From contig JAZHRO010000022.1 of NCBI GenBank assembly GCA_037157565.1, forward strand, positions 3,720,001 through 3,784,000: a stretch of DNA of 64,000 bases. The letters are read 5' to 3'. The notes under the pieces were generated by a model that saw only the letters and a list, made by a program, of their open reading frames with translations, made no database searches and was not told the DNA's origin. Within the stretch, counting starts at the first letter, position 1, and the number at the start of each line of letters is the position of its first letter. Position numbers and translations under genes: made by a program. Source of the stretch: Thalassia testudinum (taxonomy: Eukaryota; Streptophyta; Magnoliopsida; Alismatales; Hydrocharitaceae). Below are positions 48,884 to 59,728 of the stretch, piece by piece.

Positions 48884-51073
48884 TTTGTTGTCATGCGTAA
48901 GGTGCATTTTTGATAGGAAAACGTCATAGTATAGTACGAAATTCGATCAAACAAAAATATTTATAAAAAGATAACGAGATTTGAGTCCCAGTCGTTCGTC
49001 TCTGGGAGGCGTTTGTTTAGTTCTAAAATCGATCATTTTCACTCTACTTTATTTAGAATCACACGCCAATTTATGATTATTACGTATTGAAGTACAACAT
49101 GCTTAGTTGCAAGTATATCAGGAATTAAAAGCAGACAACATTGATCACACAAAAGATATTGCAATGAGCTCATGGTGATTCTCAACACATAGACATATAT
49201 ATATATATATAGAAAATATATTTTTCATTCATTCATTTAGAGGATGTTTGCAACATTGATGTAGAGGAAAGCTTATATAGGAATGCTTAAAAATGTAAAT
49301 CTAGCTACCAGAAAATGATTGCATATAGGAATCTACGAGGGGATTTTGCATACATCATTGGGGGAGAATAAGGACTACACTACTAAGCAGTAAATAGAAG
49401 TAGTAAATGTAAAGAGCTAGCTACTAATCTGTCAGAAGTGAGGGCATTCGGAGGTGGTCTCTGATGACCTTGGAGTGATAGAGAGGAGAATGAGGGTCGG
49501 CCAATGGAGCTTAGGCCGGCCCTTGGAAAGAGGTTGGAGGAGTGATCCAGCATCCTGGCATGGTGTCCTTCATGGTGGTGCTCAGCTCGTGGAGATGGAG
49601 TGGAGATGGTGGTGGCTAGCCTAAGTGGAGGTGGATGGAGCCAAGCAAGTATGACCAAAAAGTGGATGGGTGCAAATGGCCAAAGACCTAAGGGAAGCTC
49701 TCTAGAGAATTATGGAATTCTCTAGAGAGGCCTATGGTGGGAGCTTGTGGGAGAGTGAGAGAGAGAGGGTGGATGGTGGCTTTTAGATCCACCAAATGTG
49801 GATCTAAAAATTGAATGGCGCTTGGTTGCTAATTTTGGCAATTAAGGCCACAACACATGGTAGAGAGTTCTAGAGAACTCTAGGCTAGATGTTTTCGTGT
49901 GGATGGTGTTTGTGGGTGTGTGTGGGTGTGTGTGGGTTGAAACTTAGGTGGTTAGGTTGACTAGGTTAGGTTCTAGTGGGTTTAGGTCAAGGTAGGTCTT
50001 AAATTTGGGTTGTAAATCCTAATTCACTAAGGTAAAGTGCAATTAAACTTAATACAAGTTTAATTGGGTGTGTGAAAATTTAATTGAGAGTAAAACAATT
50101 CAATTAAGTCAGGTCTAGGTTAATTGGATTCTCACTAAGTCCAACTGGACAGTGTGTGCTGAGATCAGGGCTCAATTGGACTCAATGAGTCCAATTGAAT
50201 GGGCTTATGGAATTGACTAAGATCCAAGTCAATTAGGTTTAGTGAGGATCTAATTAGGTCCTTAGGGAGGTCTAGAGGTGATGTACAAGGGTTAGGGTAC
50301 CTTAATTTAGCTTCCTATGGGGTTGGAATCGGGTTTAGGGACCTAGAGATCCAAGATCAAGGTTTGAATCTCAAAACAGAAACTAGAGAGCAGTATCAGA
50401 CATCTAATTATAGTGTCAGACATCTTATACTCAAAAATTAGAAGTCCGGACTTCAGTTCTGGATGTCCAATCTGAGTCAGGGGGAAATCTAGGTTCTGCT
50501 TTGGGTATTCTGCAGAAATTGGACGTCTGACAAAGTGTCTGACATCCAATAACGTTGTAGAAGTGGGTTTGAGGTGTGTGGGAGTTGGCTAGGGGTCCTG
50601 GACGTCCTATAACTTATCTGGACATCTAGATAAGGGTTGGAACCAGGGTTTTAGGGCCTCCTAGGGTGCTGTGACCTAATCTAAGGGTGGCCAAGGCTTG
50701 AGGGAAGTCTCTAGGCTATCCAAAGGCTAATATGGACCTAAGCTCTTCACATTTTACTGCTTTATTCCTAGTTAATAGAATAGCAAGCCTTAACTCCCTT
50801 GCATCATTATTCCTACATCTAATCTAAGTCTTCTGCTCCAGCTTTACTGCAACACCCGTTATTCCTGATCTAGCTTCAGATATTGCTCCTGATCAACTTA
50901 TTGCCGGCAATCGACATAATGCACTTAATCAGTACATTATAACATTATTTTATGCATAGCTAAAGGAAAGCAGTAAAGATGTAGATAATGCTTATGCATG
51001 CATGAATTGCCCTACTTATGCTAAGTTCTAGCCTAATTTAGTTCAATTAAGACCTATGATTGCTGCGCAATCA
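48884..51073 (-). repeat. Element A 5' LTR
   Basis: 2190-bp partner of 39985-42159; U3 at the right with GTCTGGACGTC-type repeats (50390-50640). Start TGATTGCGCAGC differs from C and the 3' LTR by one base. TATA box missing as in the 3' LTR. Confidence 0.9.
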
Positions 51074-51078
51074 TACGC

Positions 51079-51520
51079 TCCTAGTCATATGTAAAGACAA
51101 CAATCTAATTGTACCCAAAATATCCATTGAGAAAATAGAAGTATTTATTCGCTACCAATTTCTCCAGTATCTGATCAATAAATGACAAAGGGAAATGATC
51201 TTTCTGGGTTGCAGTGTTTAGGCGATGATAATCGATACAAACCCTCTAGCCAATTGAGGGTTTGATGGTAACCGTCTCCCCTTTCTCATTTATTTCCTTA
51301 ATAAATCCCACGTGTGTAGGACTAACCCATTTACTATCAGAAATGGGATAAATTATCCTAGTGTCTAACCACTTCAAAATCTCCTTCACCAATTCCTGCA
51401 TGTTGGGGTTTAACCGTCTCTGCATATCTTGGAAGGGTTTCACAGAGTCATCCTTGTAAATGTGATGCATACAGAGAGTCAAGTCAACCCCTTTGATATT
51501 ACTATAATCCAAGAAATGGC
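51079..51520 (-). pseudogene. Element F RT, N-terminal part
   Basis: Fingers and early palm of reverse transcriptase on the minus strand: LTLCMHHIYKDDS, RRLNPNMQELVKEI, IIYPISDSKWVSP, then RVCIDYHRLNTATQKDHFPL and FLNGYFGYN. In-frame stops precede RVCIDY, follow GYFGYN and lie five codons from the break. The first catalytic Asp of RT is expected near the FLNGYFGYN block, where the usual D of FLDGYSGY is N. The block ends at the TSD of element A and continues in 39938-39984. Confidence 0.88.
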
Positions 51521-51904
51521 TTCCTTATGCCATTTTAGGTATTCAATCAAGGCTCCCTCCTACGTCTCAGATAGAGTAGTCGAGATGATGATAGGGAGCA
51601 TATCATTAGGTCCAAGGAAAATGTACTTGAGGGACTTTGGGAGTGGCTTAAGCTCCAAATTAGGATCTTTCTAAATCAAGGGAATTAGGTTCGATGTCCT
51701 TACCTCCAGTAGCAGATCTACCTTGATTGTCCATGATGAGGAGAGGGACTCGGCCTTGACACCTAGCATCTCTTCTAATTCTGACATATCTCCCTCACCT
51801 TCACCAATAGTCTGGGTATGGCCTTTAAAGATGAGCATTTAAAGGGAATCATCACACAAAAGAGCTGGCATCATCTCCTCTACAATCTCATCAATCACCT
51901 CAAT
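51521..51904 (-). pseudogene. Element F protease-RT linker
   Basis: Decayed linker between protease and RT. The minus strand shows NLELKPLPKSLKYIFLG (about 51660-51607) and LPIIISTTLSE, which in plant gypsy pol sits directly before the RT start. It serves as an in-window reference for the LKP-W/L-P motif in the tails of J, H and A. Confidence 0.78.
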
Positions 51905-52321
51905 TTAGGAACAATCTTCCAATCCATACTGTTTATAGGTATCAAACACATTTAGTCGGATTTCCCAATTCTCGAAGCCCATCTTTAGCACCCCTGATTT
52001 GCAATTGATGGAGGCATTGGCAATAGCCAAAAAGGGATTCCCTAAGATAATCGAGGGTTTGGTGGGCTTGTTAGATGGGTCAGTGTCTAATACTAGAAAA
52101 TCAATGGGGAAGAAGAAGTCCTCCACTCTCAGCAACACATCTTCTAAATGCCCACGTGGTGTCCTGAGTGATCTGTCAGCCACTTGGAGGATAACAGAAT
52201 TAGGCTTCAACTCGCCTCCTCCTAATAGCTCATAGACTGAGCTCGGCAACATATTAACCCTCTCAACCAGATCAAGGAGAGCCTCATCAATGCATTGGTC
52301 TCCAATGACCACAGAAATATA
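51905..52321 (-). pseudogene. Element F protease (truncated, active site changed)
   Basis: Aspartic protease on the minus strand: YISVVIGDQCIDEALLDL at the start, then LQVADRSLRTPRGHLEDVLL and IILGNPFLAIANASINC, ending near 51905. The active-site block reads LLDLVERVNMLP where relatives have DLGASVN, so the catalytic loop is altered. The N-terminal side is cut at 52321 by the left end of element H. Confidence 0.85.
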
Positions 52322-54563
52322 TGATGCGAAATTTGGCATGATTTGTAAAAGTGGGTTTTTAAAGTGTTGTAACACGTGAAATGGAATATGCTTTTAAAAT
52401 TTATAATTTAGATAGTTTGGTATCTAGGGTCGTCTAAGGAGGCAAGTTTGCAAGTCGAAATCCCTTGCTTTAAAGATGGAACTCAACTTTCTTTTTGGTG
52501 TTTTATATATATGATTTTTTTTTTGGTTTTGAAATAACGAGAACAAGGTAGGTTTATTAATAGCAAGAAAATTCTATATACTAATCCACTACACTACTAT
52601 TATAGTGACAAGTAGAACCTCTCCCTAAGCTCACTCTAGGCACGTGGAGGCATAGAGAATTAGGGAGAGGGAGTGAAAAAGGTTAAGCAAGAATTCTACA
52701 AGACTATGCAACAAAAAGATTAAAGAAGGCAACTTTGATTAAAAGAGAAAGTGTTTTACAAAAAACCCTAGTAGATGAATGCTTCTACTACTAGATAACT
52801 GCAACAAAGAAAATAAAACACAAATCTTCCTGAATTGTTGGTGAAGAGGGGAAGCTCCTTGCTCCAAGCTTAGTGGCTCATAGGCTTGAAAAGGGCTCCT
52901 CCTCTTTCCTTGAAAATAGTGTCCTCTAAGGTGGAAGCTACCACCTCTAATGATCTCCTCTAAGGGTGGGCGTGTACCTTGCCTGGCCATCCTCCTAGTG
53001 GGGGAGTGCTCCTCCTCCTTGGCGTGGCACAAGGGAGAAGAAAGAAGGGAAAGAAGGCACCAAAAGGGCGAGTAGGATGCCCCCTTAATCTTCTTCTCTT
53101 CTTCTTCTTCCTTGGCCTTGAATTGTGGTGGGTGTAATGTGGAATTAAACTAATGGGAGGATGATCAAAATGTGGGAAGTTAGGTGGGTATATATAGTGT
53201 AGGAAGGGGGGCATAGGTGGCTCTTGGAATGGATGGCTAGGATAGGATATAGGGGATAGTTGGGGATCCTAGGGCTAAGGGTGATTGGCGCCAACCCAAG
53301 GGTTACCTAGGTGGTGGTTATGGGTGGTGGCACCCCTTGAAGTTGGCTCCAAAATGGGTTCTAGAAGGGGGGCTTAGGTGGAGCCAAGTAGGGTTCTAGA
53401 AGGAGGGGTAGGTGGGTGGCTAGTATGGGCTATATGGGTAGGTGTAGGGTTAGGATGGGGGGATTTTTGGAGGGAATTTTTGGCACCAAAACTAGGGTAG
53501 TTATAGGTGGTTTTGGCACCATTTAGTGGTGTCTTTTGGTGGTAGTGGGTAGGCTAGGTGGTGGCGCCAAAAGGAGTAGAGTGGAGCTAGCTTAAGTGAG
53601 CTTAGGTAGGGCTTAGTTGGTAGAGCTAGCTAAGGAGGGTTTTTAGGTGGTGGATTGCCAAGGGAGCTGGAGCCTAGCTAAGCTAAGCTAAGCTAAGCTA
53701 GCTTAGCTAGTAGTGGAGTAAAGGAGGAGGTATTGGAGCTAGGGTTTGAAGAGAGGAGCTGAGGAGGAGAAGTCTAGAGCTTGAAATGCAGCTAGCAGCT
53801 GCTGAAGAGGTTAGCATGGAGCTACTCTAGCTGGCTTAGCTTGCTGGTTCTTTGCTAACTGCTAAGCCAAGCTAAAGTGAGCTGGCTTCTGCTGAATTGA
53901 GCTGAGGTGAGCTACGTTTGGTGCTCCCGGGGAGGATAAAGCTGGGTGAGGCAGCTAAGGTAGCTTAACTCAACTGAATTAAGCTAAGTTGAGTCCTCGT
54001 AGTTGGACTTGAGCTTCCTAAGCTGGAATGAAGTCATCTTCTGCTGGCCGAAGTTGAGTGGAGCTGGATGTAGCTAGACCTGAGCTGGGGTGAACTCCAG
54101 TCAACTCAGCTGAGCTAGCTAGAGCTCCTTGTGGACTAATAGGAGCTGAGATGAGCTAGACTCAGCTAAGTTGAGTTAGATCTGAGCTGACCTGAGCTAG
54201 GGTGAGCTAAGATGAGCTCTCTTGAGCTACCATTTAGTTGAGATGAGCTGAATAGAGCTAGGATGAGCTAACCCTAGTTCAAGTGAGCTGAATTCCAGCT
54301 ATGGTGAGCTAGATCATGATAAGTTTCAGCTAGTGAGAGCTTCTCCTTCACCAGTTTCCTTCTTGAGTGCTAGGGTTCTAGGGATCTGGCAATCTGTATA
54401 TCCCTAACACTCATAAAAACACATTAAAAAGATAATAAAAAGTGCAATGCATGCCTAACCTAGTTAATGGCTAAATGCAGCCCAAAAACCCATTTGCGAA
54501 GTAAAATCCTAAGAGCTAGGTTTGTTTTAATGCATAAGTATGATGATAAACTAGCATTTATCT
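52322..54563 (-). repeat. Element H 3' LTR
   Basis: 2242-bp LTR starting TGATGCGAAATTTGG on the plus strand; the outer end reads TATCT where J has TATCA, so the TG start is mutated. Alignable with LTR J in most parts, including the AGCT-word field (53640-54330). Confidence 0.85.
53187..53198 (-). promoter_or_regulatory. TATA box of LTR H
   Basis: Minus-strand ACTATATATACC, at the place of the TATA box in LTR J. Confidence 0.45.
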
Positions 54564-54575
54564 CACCCCCATGCT
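54564..54575 (-). other. Element H polypurine tract at the 3' LTR
   Basis: Minus-strand block with GCATGGGGGTG next to the LTR. Confidence 0.75.
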
Positions 54576-55792
54576 TATCTTTTGCTAATCTCTTAGCAAA
54601 ACTTTAATTTTTATAAAAAGAAATTTTTGGGAAATCTAATTTTTTCGACTTTTGAGGAGAAAAAGATTAAGGGACCTTGGTTGATTTAAACACAGGAGCC
54701 ATGGGATTTGTTAAAGATAAACATTAGGATTTATTTTCGAATCCAAAAATTAGACAAAAATGGGATCAATATATCCTTCAAAAAAATCACCGATTAACCC
54801 CTTGTTAATTCAGATGACTTGAAATTTTGTTTTTAAGATTTTTCTGGCTCTTGAATCTGATTCGCAACATGCAATAACCTTTAAAACCTTGTGTCTATGC
54901 TTGTGAAAAGCCAACATTTATAAGGGCATGTTTTTAGTTTAAAACTTTTTTTTTTGTCCCCCATGCTTATTTCTAGCTTAGTCTTACAATAGATGTGTCG
55001 AGATCATCATTCCCGTCACCAATCCTCAAGGGGGCTCTGGCACCAGTACTTCGAGATAGCACTGTCCATGACACCACTCAAGAGCTCACAACTCCAAAAC
55101 ATAATGCAGTGTAAAGGGGCACTCCAAGCAAACTCAAGCTCTTGCTCCGACACTATAGGTAGAGCACTGTCCAAGACACTTGAGTTGCTAAAATGCACTT
55201 TAATGCTCTGTCTAAAGATATGAAATATAGATATGGAGCAATGTCAAGGCTGTAACATGTTGACATCGCATCCTCAAAAGAAGCATTTTCCTGCTTCTCG
55301 GCGATGGGAACTCAAACCAATGATCTGCTTCAAACTTTTACTAAGGCCAAACAAGGGGTCTTTCTGAATTTTAGTAGTTTTTTTTAGGTGTTGGTTTGTG
55401 TGTGAAATTTGACATAGGAAGTTCTGCAAGAAAAGTAAGTTTTTGAATCAGAAACTAAGCCAGATACTTTTTATATTACGAAAGAGGATCAAGTTACCTG
55501 AACTATCATGAGTTCAGGTGGAATTTTAGAGAACGATATCTGATCTAGTCTAAAAATAGACCCTAAAATTCTAATGATCAGATCCGTATCATCATCCCTA
55601 ATTTGTTAAAGATTAAATCCCATTGTACCAAAAGTGAGTTTTTCAACCTTAGTCCCGATTTGAAATTTTTCTTTAAAAGGTTTTCAACTTTTTTATTTTT
55701 TTGAGTATGCAAGCAGGAAAATAAAATGACTAAAGAAAAATGCATGTTTTTAGGTTTTGAAAATCCCAAATCGATCATCAAAATTTTAAAAA
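54576..55792 (-). other. Element H 3' noncoding module
   Basis: 1.2 kb matching the J module, with one cassette copy at 55037-55069 (sense strand ATGGACAGTGCTATC then TCGAAGTACTGG). No supported gene. Confidence 0.7.
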
Positions 55793-55831
55793 CACCCCCC
55801 CATGCTTAAGATATGCATTATCCTCATGCAA
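55793..55831 (-). other. Element H internal polypurine-like motif
   Basis: Minus strand TTGCATGAGGATAATGCATA, then CTTAAGCATGGGGGGGTG; counterpart of the J motif. Confidence 0.65.
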
Positions 55832-55955
55832 TAGGAAGGAAAGAGGGATTACCATAGTAAAAGGCGGTCGGATTTAGGATAGTCAAAACCTGGGGAAAAA
55901 AAGAAAAAAGGAAAGTAGGAAAAATGATGGGTTACCTCCCATCCAGTGCTATCTT

Positions 55956-58045
55956 TTACGCCATTAAATCGGACGTGAAGGTATGCACGGAAGATGGAAA
56001 ATCATGTAAATAATTGGACACTTGAATGTCCTCAAGAAATGTATTTTCCTCCAGATCCCTAAAAAGATAAATAGTAAAGACATCGGAATCAAAATGAAAT
56101 GGAAAAATGGAAGAATGACCTAGATCTGGCCATGGTTTAAGTGAATGTAAAATGCCAGACTCTGGTGGGTCGGGTGATAGGTCTAATGGAAAGGGAGGGG
56201 GAAAGGATTCAATGAGATGTAGGGTGGGTGAAGTTAGTGTGGATGTTTTTGGTGAAAAGTTAGGAAGATTGAAAGAGTAAAAGTTAAACCCTAGTTGATC
56301 TGAAAAGTCTCGGGCCACAAAATCATCCCTAGAATAGGAATCAATAAAATCTAGATCCATGGTTGTCAAAGCTGAGTAGGATTTGATCAACAAAGATTTC
56401 TCAAGAATTGCTTCCATTATATTATCAGTGTCCTCGAAAAATTTATGATCAATGGACCTCTTGGAAGCTTGAAATAAATCTAATGAGAAAATCTAGTTAC
56501 CGCAACTTGTATTCATTTTCCCAGAATGAGAGTTGATATTAGCTGTTATGGCAATCAGAAGGGGTCTTCCAAGAATGGTATTAGTGAGAGCTGCAGGTAC
56601 CTCTATGTCAAGGACCAGAAAATTTACCAGATTTAGACAATTTCGGACCTTGACAATATGATCCTTAATGATTCCTCACGGTTGAATGGTAGATTGATCT
56701 CCAAGTTGAAATTGAACCTTAGTAGGTTTAAAATCATTGAATTGAGATTCCTAGAATATGACCTGGCGAATGATATTAATGGAGGTACCTAAGTGGAGAG
56801 GGGTGCGAAAAAAGGTGGTGTCATTTATGACAACCGAGATGAGAGATGCACCTGAGTCCTTTTTTGTGAGAGGTAGCTTGCTCTGAATAACTAAGCTTGC
56901 CGTCTTAGAAAGGACCACGCTTCCTAGATTCTGAGCCTCCCTTTTTGGAGTAAACTTTTCTTTCAAAAATTTAGCAAAGGTAGGGGTGGCATCAAGGAGG
57001 GGGATATTCCTCTCGACTTGCACAAATAAGTCCAAAAGATCTTGGTGAGAGGGCTCTGATTTTTTATCAAAAAGATTGGATTGCAGTGTTTGAGAGTGAG
57101 AAGTAGGATTTGAATCAAGTGTTTTTGGGATTTCTTTTTTTTCTTCCTAAGTGGGGTTAGGAGAGTTGATTTGCATAGGCTGAGAGTGGGTTTCATCAAT
57201 TTGATTTGAAGGCCCTAAATTAGTGGTGGTGTTCCCACTCCTCAACATATCTGCATATGTAGTTTGGTTATCACTGGGAGGAGGTGGGGGACCTGATGTT
57301 GATAGAAACCAGGTTGGTGCTGAGGTATTGTGTTAATAGGAGGATGAACAGTGTGGTTCTGATGTTGGTGTCCACCCAGGTGTTGGTCCCTTTGATTGAC
57401 AAAGTTTGGTGTGGGTTGGGATGGTGAATGTTCTGTAGGTCCTTGAGTCGGAATAACCCCAATTTGATCATTGAGATTATTAATAACACGGGTGATTTCC
57501 ATAGATTTTCTTTGCATCTCCAGTAGGGTTTTCATCATTTGGGCATTGATGTCTTCTTGAGATAGCCTAGATTGATAAGTTTGATTTGAACCATACCCTC
57601 CAAATGGGTTTTGTTGTTGGTGAGGAACTGGATTGGTCTAGGAGTGAGTCGGATAATTCCTCTAATTAGAGGAATTTTGCAATTGCTCCTGAAAGGTGGA
57701 GACATTTTGAGTGGGGTAATGATTTGGATACGTATAATTCCCCGTTGAACCATAGAAAGTCTTAGAATAATGATTATACTCAGCACGGGTCGTATGCAAA
57801 TTTTATCGCTTTGGGATGTGAGAAGGGGTGAGATGTGGAATGTGTGGAGCTTAGGCAGGTGTGGCAGGACTCCCTTGGTTGGCTAGGTTTGCTAAATCCT
57901 TATGCAACTATTGTTGCTTAACTTGTAGTTGAGCCATAATGGAGTAGAAATTAGGTGGGGGGGCCTGATTAAGAAGCTCTTGGGTGGAAAGATTAGGGAA
58001 AGAATAATTAGCATGTAGGTTAGAGGACCAATTTTGATTTTCCAT
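55956..58045 (-). pseudogene. Element H gag-protease (capsid core deleted)
   Basis: Decayed relative of the J polyprotein, likely start MENQNWSSN (58045-58043). After about 45 residues it passes almost at once to the part that in J follows the capsid core (NLHTTRAEYNHYSK near 57800). The start-to-that-point distance is about 240 bp against about 1160 bp in J, so roughly 0.9 kb including the Retrotrans_gag core is gone. Then come GGYGSNQTYQ, a Pro/Gln-rich region, ERNIPLLDATPTFAKFLK and the protease with HLGTSINII where the catalytic Asp is His. The tail keeps SLKPWPDLGH and LHDFPSSVHTFT as in J. Multiple frameshifts and stops. Confidence 0.82.
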
Positions 58046-59705
58046 TTTTAAAGAAGAGGAAAAATGTAGGAAAAGTCTTTTTGGGGAGGCAAAAATCAAG
58101 TGGTCCCTCCAAGTGTGGAGTTTTGGACCGCAGCCCGTGCAAAATGGAAGAAATAGGAGGGGAGGAGAAGAGATGGATATGAGAGAAATGTGCACACAAG
58201 CAACCAAATTCTAGACCTAACTTAATTGTGACTCCCTAGAAATTAATCTAAGACTTGGTCTATTTAGGAAATAAGTAATCAACAGTGAATACTTGTTTTG
58301 TCAACAAATCTAGCCAAGTTGCTTAAGGGGAGGTTTGGGCCCAAATGTTTTCAGGAAAATCCCCAGGTGCTTGTATAAACCCGTGCCTGGTCATTTGACA
58401 CGGCCCATCAGCCTGAACACCATATATAAATGACAGAATTGGTATTAATTAGAGAAAACTTAAGACCTATATAGCAAGCCTAAGTTGATGAAACCTTAGG
58501 GGTCAAGTTGCTATGAATTTTAGTTAGGTCTAGGATACTAAAGTGCACACGGAATGTGGGCGTTGATTGGGTTGTTGCCCTGTTATTTCAATTTTTTTTG
58601 TGTGTGTGCAAGAATTGGAAAGTGGTTCCAATTAAAAAGCAAGTTATCACATAATTTCTTGTATTTTTGTCCTTTAGGATTTGATTTAATTCAATGTGTT
58701 TTAGGATTTCTCTTTTTAAATTTTCAAATAAGTTTGAAACTCCACAATCAAAGCAAAAGCAAGTTGTATTGGTGATGGTTAATTTCCTTTAATGTGAGTC
58801 TCTAAAAGGAAAGAAAGAAACCCTAAGCCAATTGTCCCTAAGACAGAAAATTACTATCAATGAATTATTTTTAGTCTTTTTGTATTAAGTACTGATCCAA
58901 ACAAGTCAAACAACACTACTACTTTGAAGAAAATCAAACAAGAATTCAAGAAAAGATTTTTTTAAGATTTTATAAGTTTGTTTGATATTTGTTTTGAATT
59001 TTTATTTGTGCTGGTGTCAAAGTCCGAAAATGATACCCGTGGGTATTTTGGACTTTCTATACCACCACCGGCCTCCAAAAATTTTTATGAATTTATGTGA
59101 TGTGTAGAATTTCACAAGGATTCCAGAAATCTAAATTTCATAAAAATTGGCTAAGTATAGAAATTCTAAAAATTCATATACAATAGCTAAATAAGAAGAA
59201 TAAAGGATGTGACCCCCTCTGTAGTCCACGAATTTTGAAAACTTAAATACAAAGTCAATTGATCTGAAATTTAGAACAGATGTTCCCAACTTGATTTGGA
59301 ATCTCTATGTAAAATTTCAAGATTTTAGAAGGCTTATGGTGTTCGAAATTGATTTTTCAAATCAAGACAAAAGTCTGGATTCGAAAAAGCAAAACACCAA
59401 TACATGAAATGGAGTGGTGTTAATGGTGCAAACAAGCAATAAATGAGTTTTAAAATGCATCACTCTACTTAATTAAGCTGTTTAGGGTCTTGAAAGCCAA
59501 GTTTAGTATATTTTGGTAGTCTTTTATTTTAGGTGTGACAAAAGAGAAGACACCAACCTAAAATTGTGGGAAGATAAGGAACTTTGAGCTTTAGCTTCTA
59601 AATTCTCGCTTTCTTCCTACAATACCTACACCATAAGAGAAAAGAAAGAGATGGGGATGAGATCCACTTCAGGCAAAAGAAAAAATGATTAAGCAAAGCC
59701 GTGCC
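58046..59705 (-). other. Element H untranslated leader
   Basis: 1.66 kb matching leader J; AT-rich, no supported gene. Confidence 0.65.
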
Positions 59706-59723
59706 TCCCCGACAACGGTGCGA
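59706..59723 (-). other. Element H primer-binding site (decayed tRNA-Asp site)
   Basis: Minus strand TCGCACCGTTGTCGGGGA, three mismatches from the tRNA-Asp complement, five bases from the LTR at 59729. Confidence 0.8.
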
Positions 59724-59728
59724 AAAAG

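Larger units (their letters stand above)
39985..51073 (-). mobile_element. Element A: gag-protease gypsy element inserted in RT of F
   Basis: Complete minus-strand element of 11.1 kb: 3' LTR 39985-42159, 5' LTR 48884-51073, PBS, leader, decayed gag-protease, two polypurine-like tracts. Flanking repeats are TATGC (39980-39984) and TACGC (51074-51078), one mismatch. Joining the flanks at this repeat keeps the RT frame of F, which supports the borders. There is no RT, RNase H or integrase. Element C is a second copy of the family. Confidence 0.9.
18515..52321 (-). mobile_element. Element F: autonomous-type gypsy element, pol only, host of nested insertions
   Basis: Four blocks of minus-strand pol belong to one element: integrase and part of RNase H (18515-20016), RNase H and RT (21031-21755), a 47-bp piece of RT (39938-39984) and RT N-terminus, linker and protease (51074-52321). 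About 3.5 kb of its own sequence is spread over 33.8 kb. The protein order protease-RT-RNase H-integrase and the motif style (LELKPLP linker, RVCIDYH, MPFGLCNAP) place it in the Athila/Tat side of Ty3/gypsy. Gag and both LTRs are not identified. H cuts it inside protease, and the part upstream is not found after H. Confidence 0.85.
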
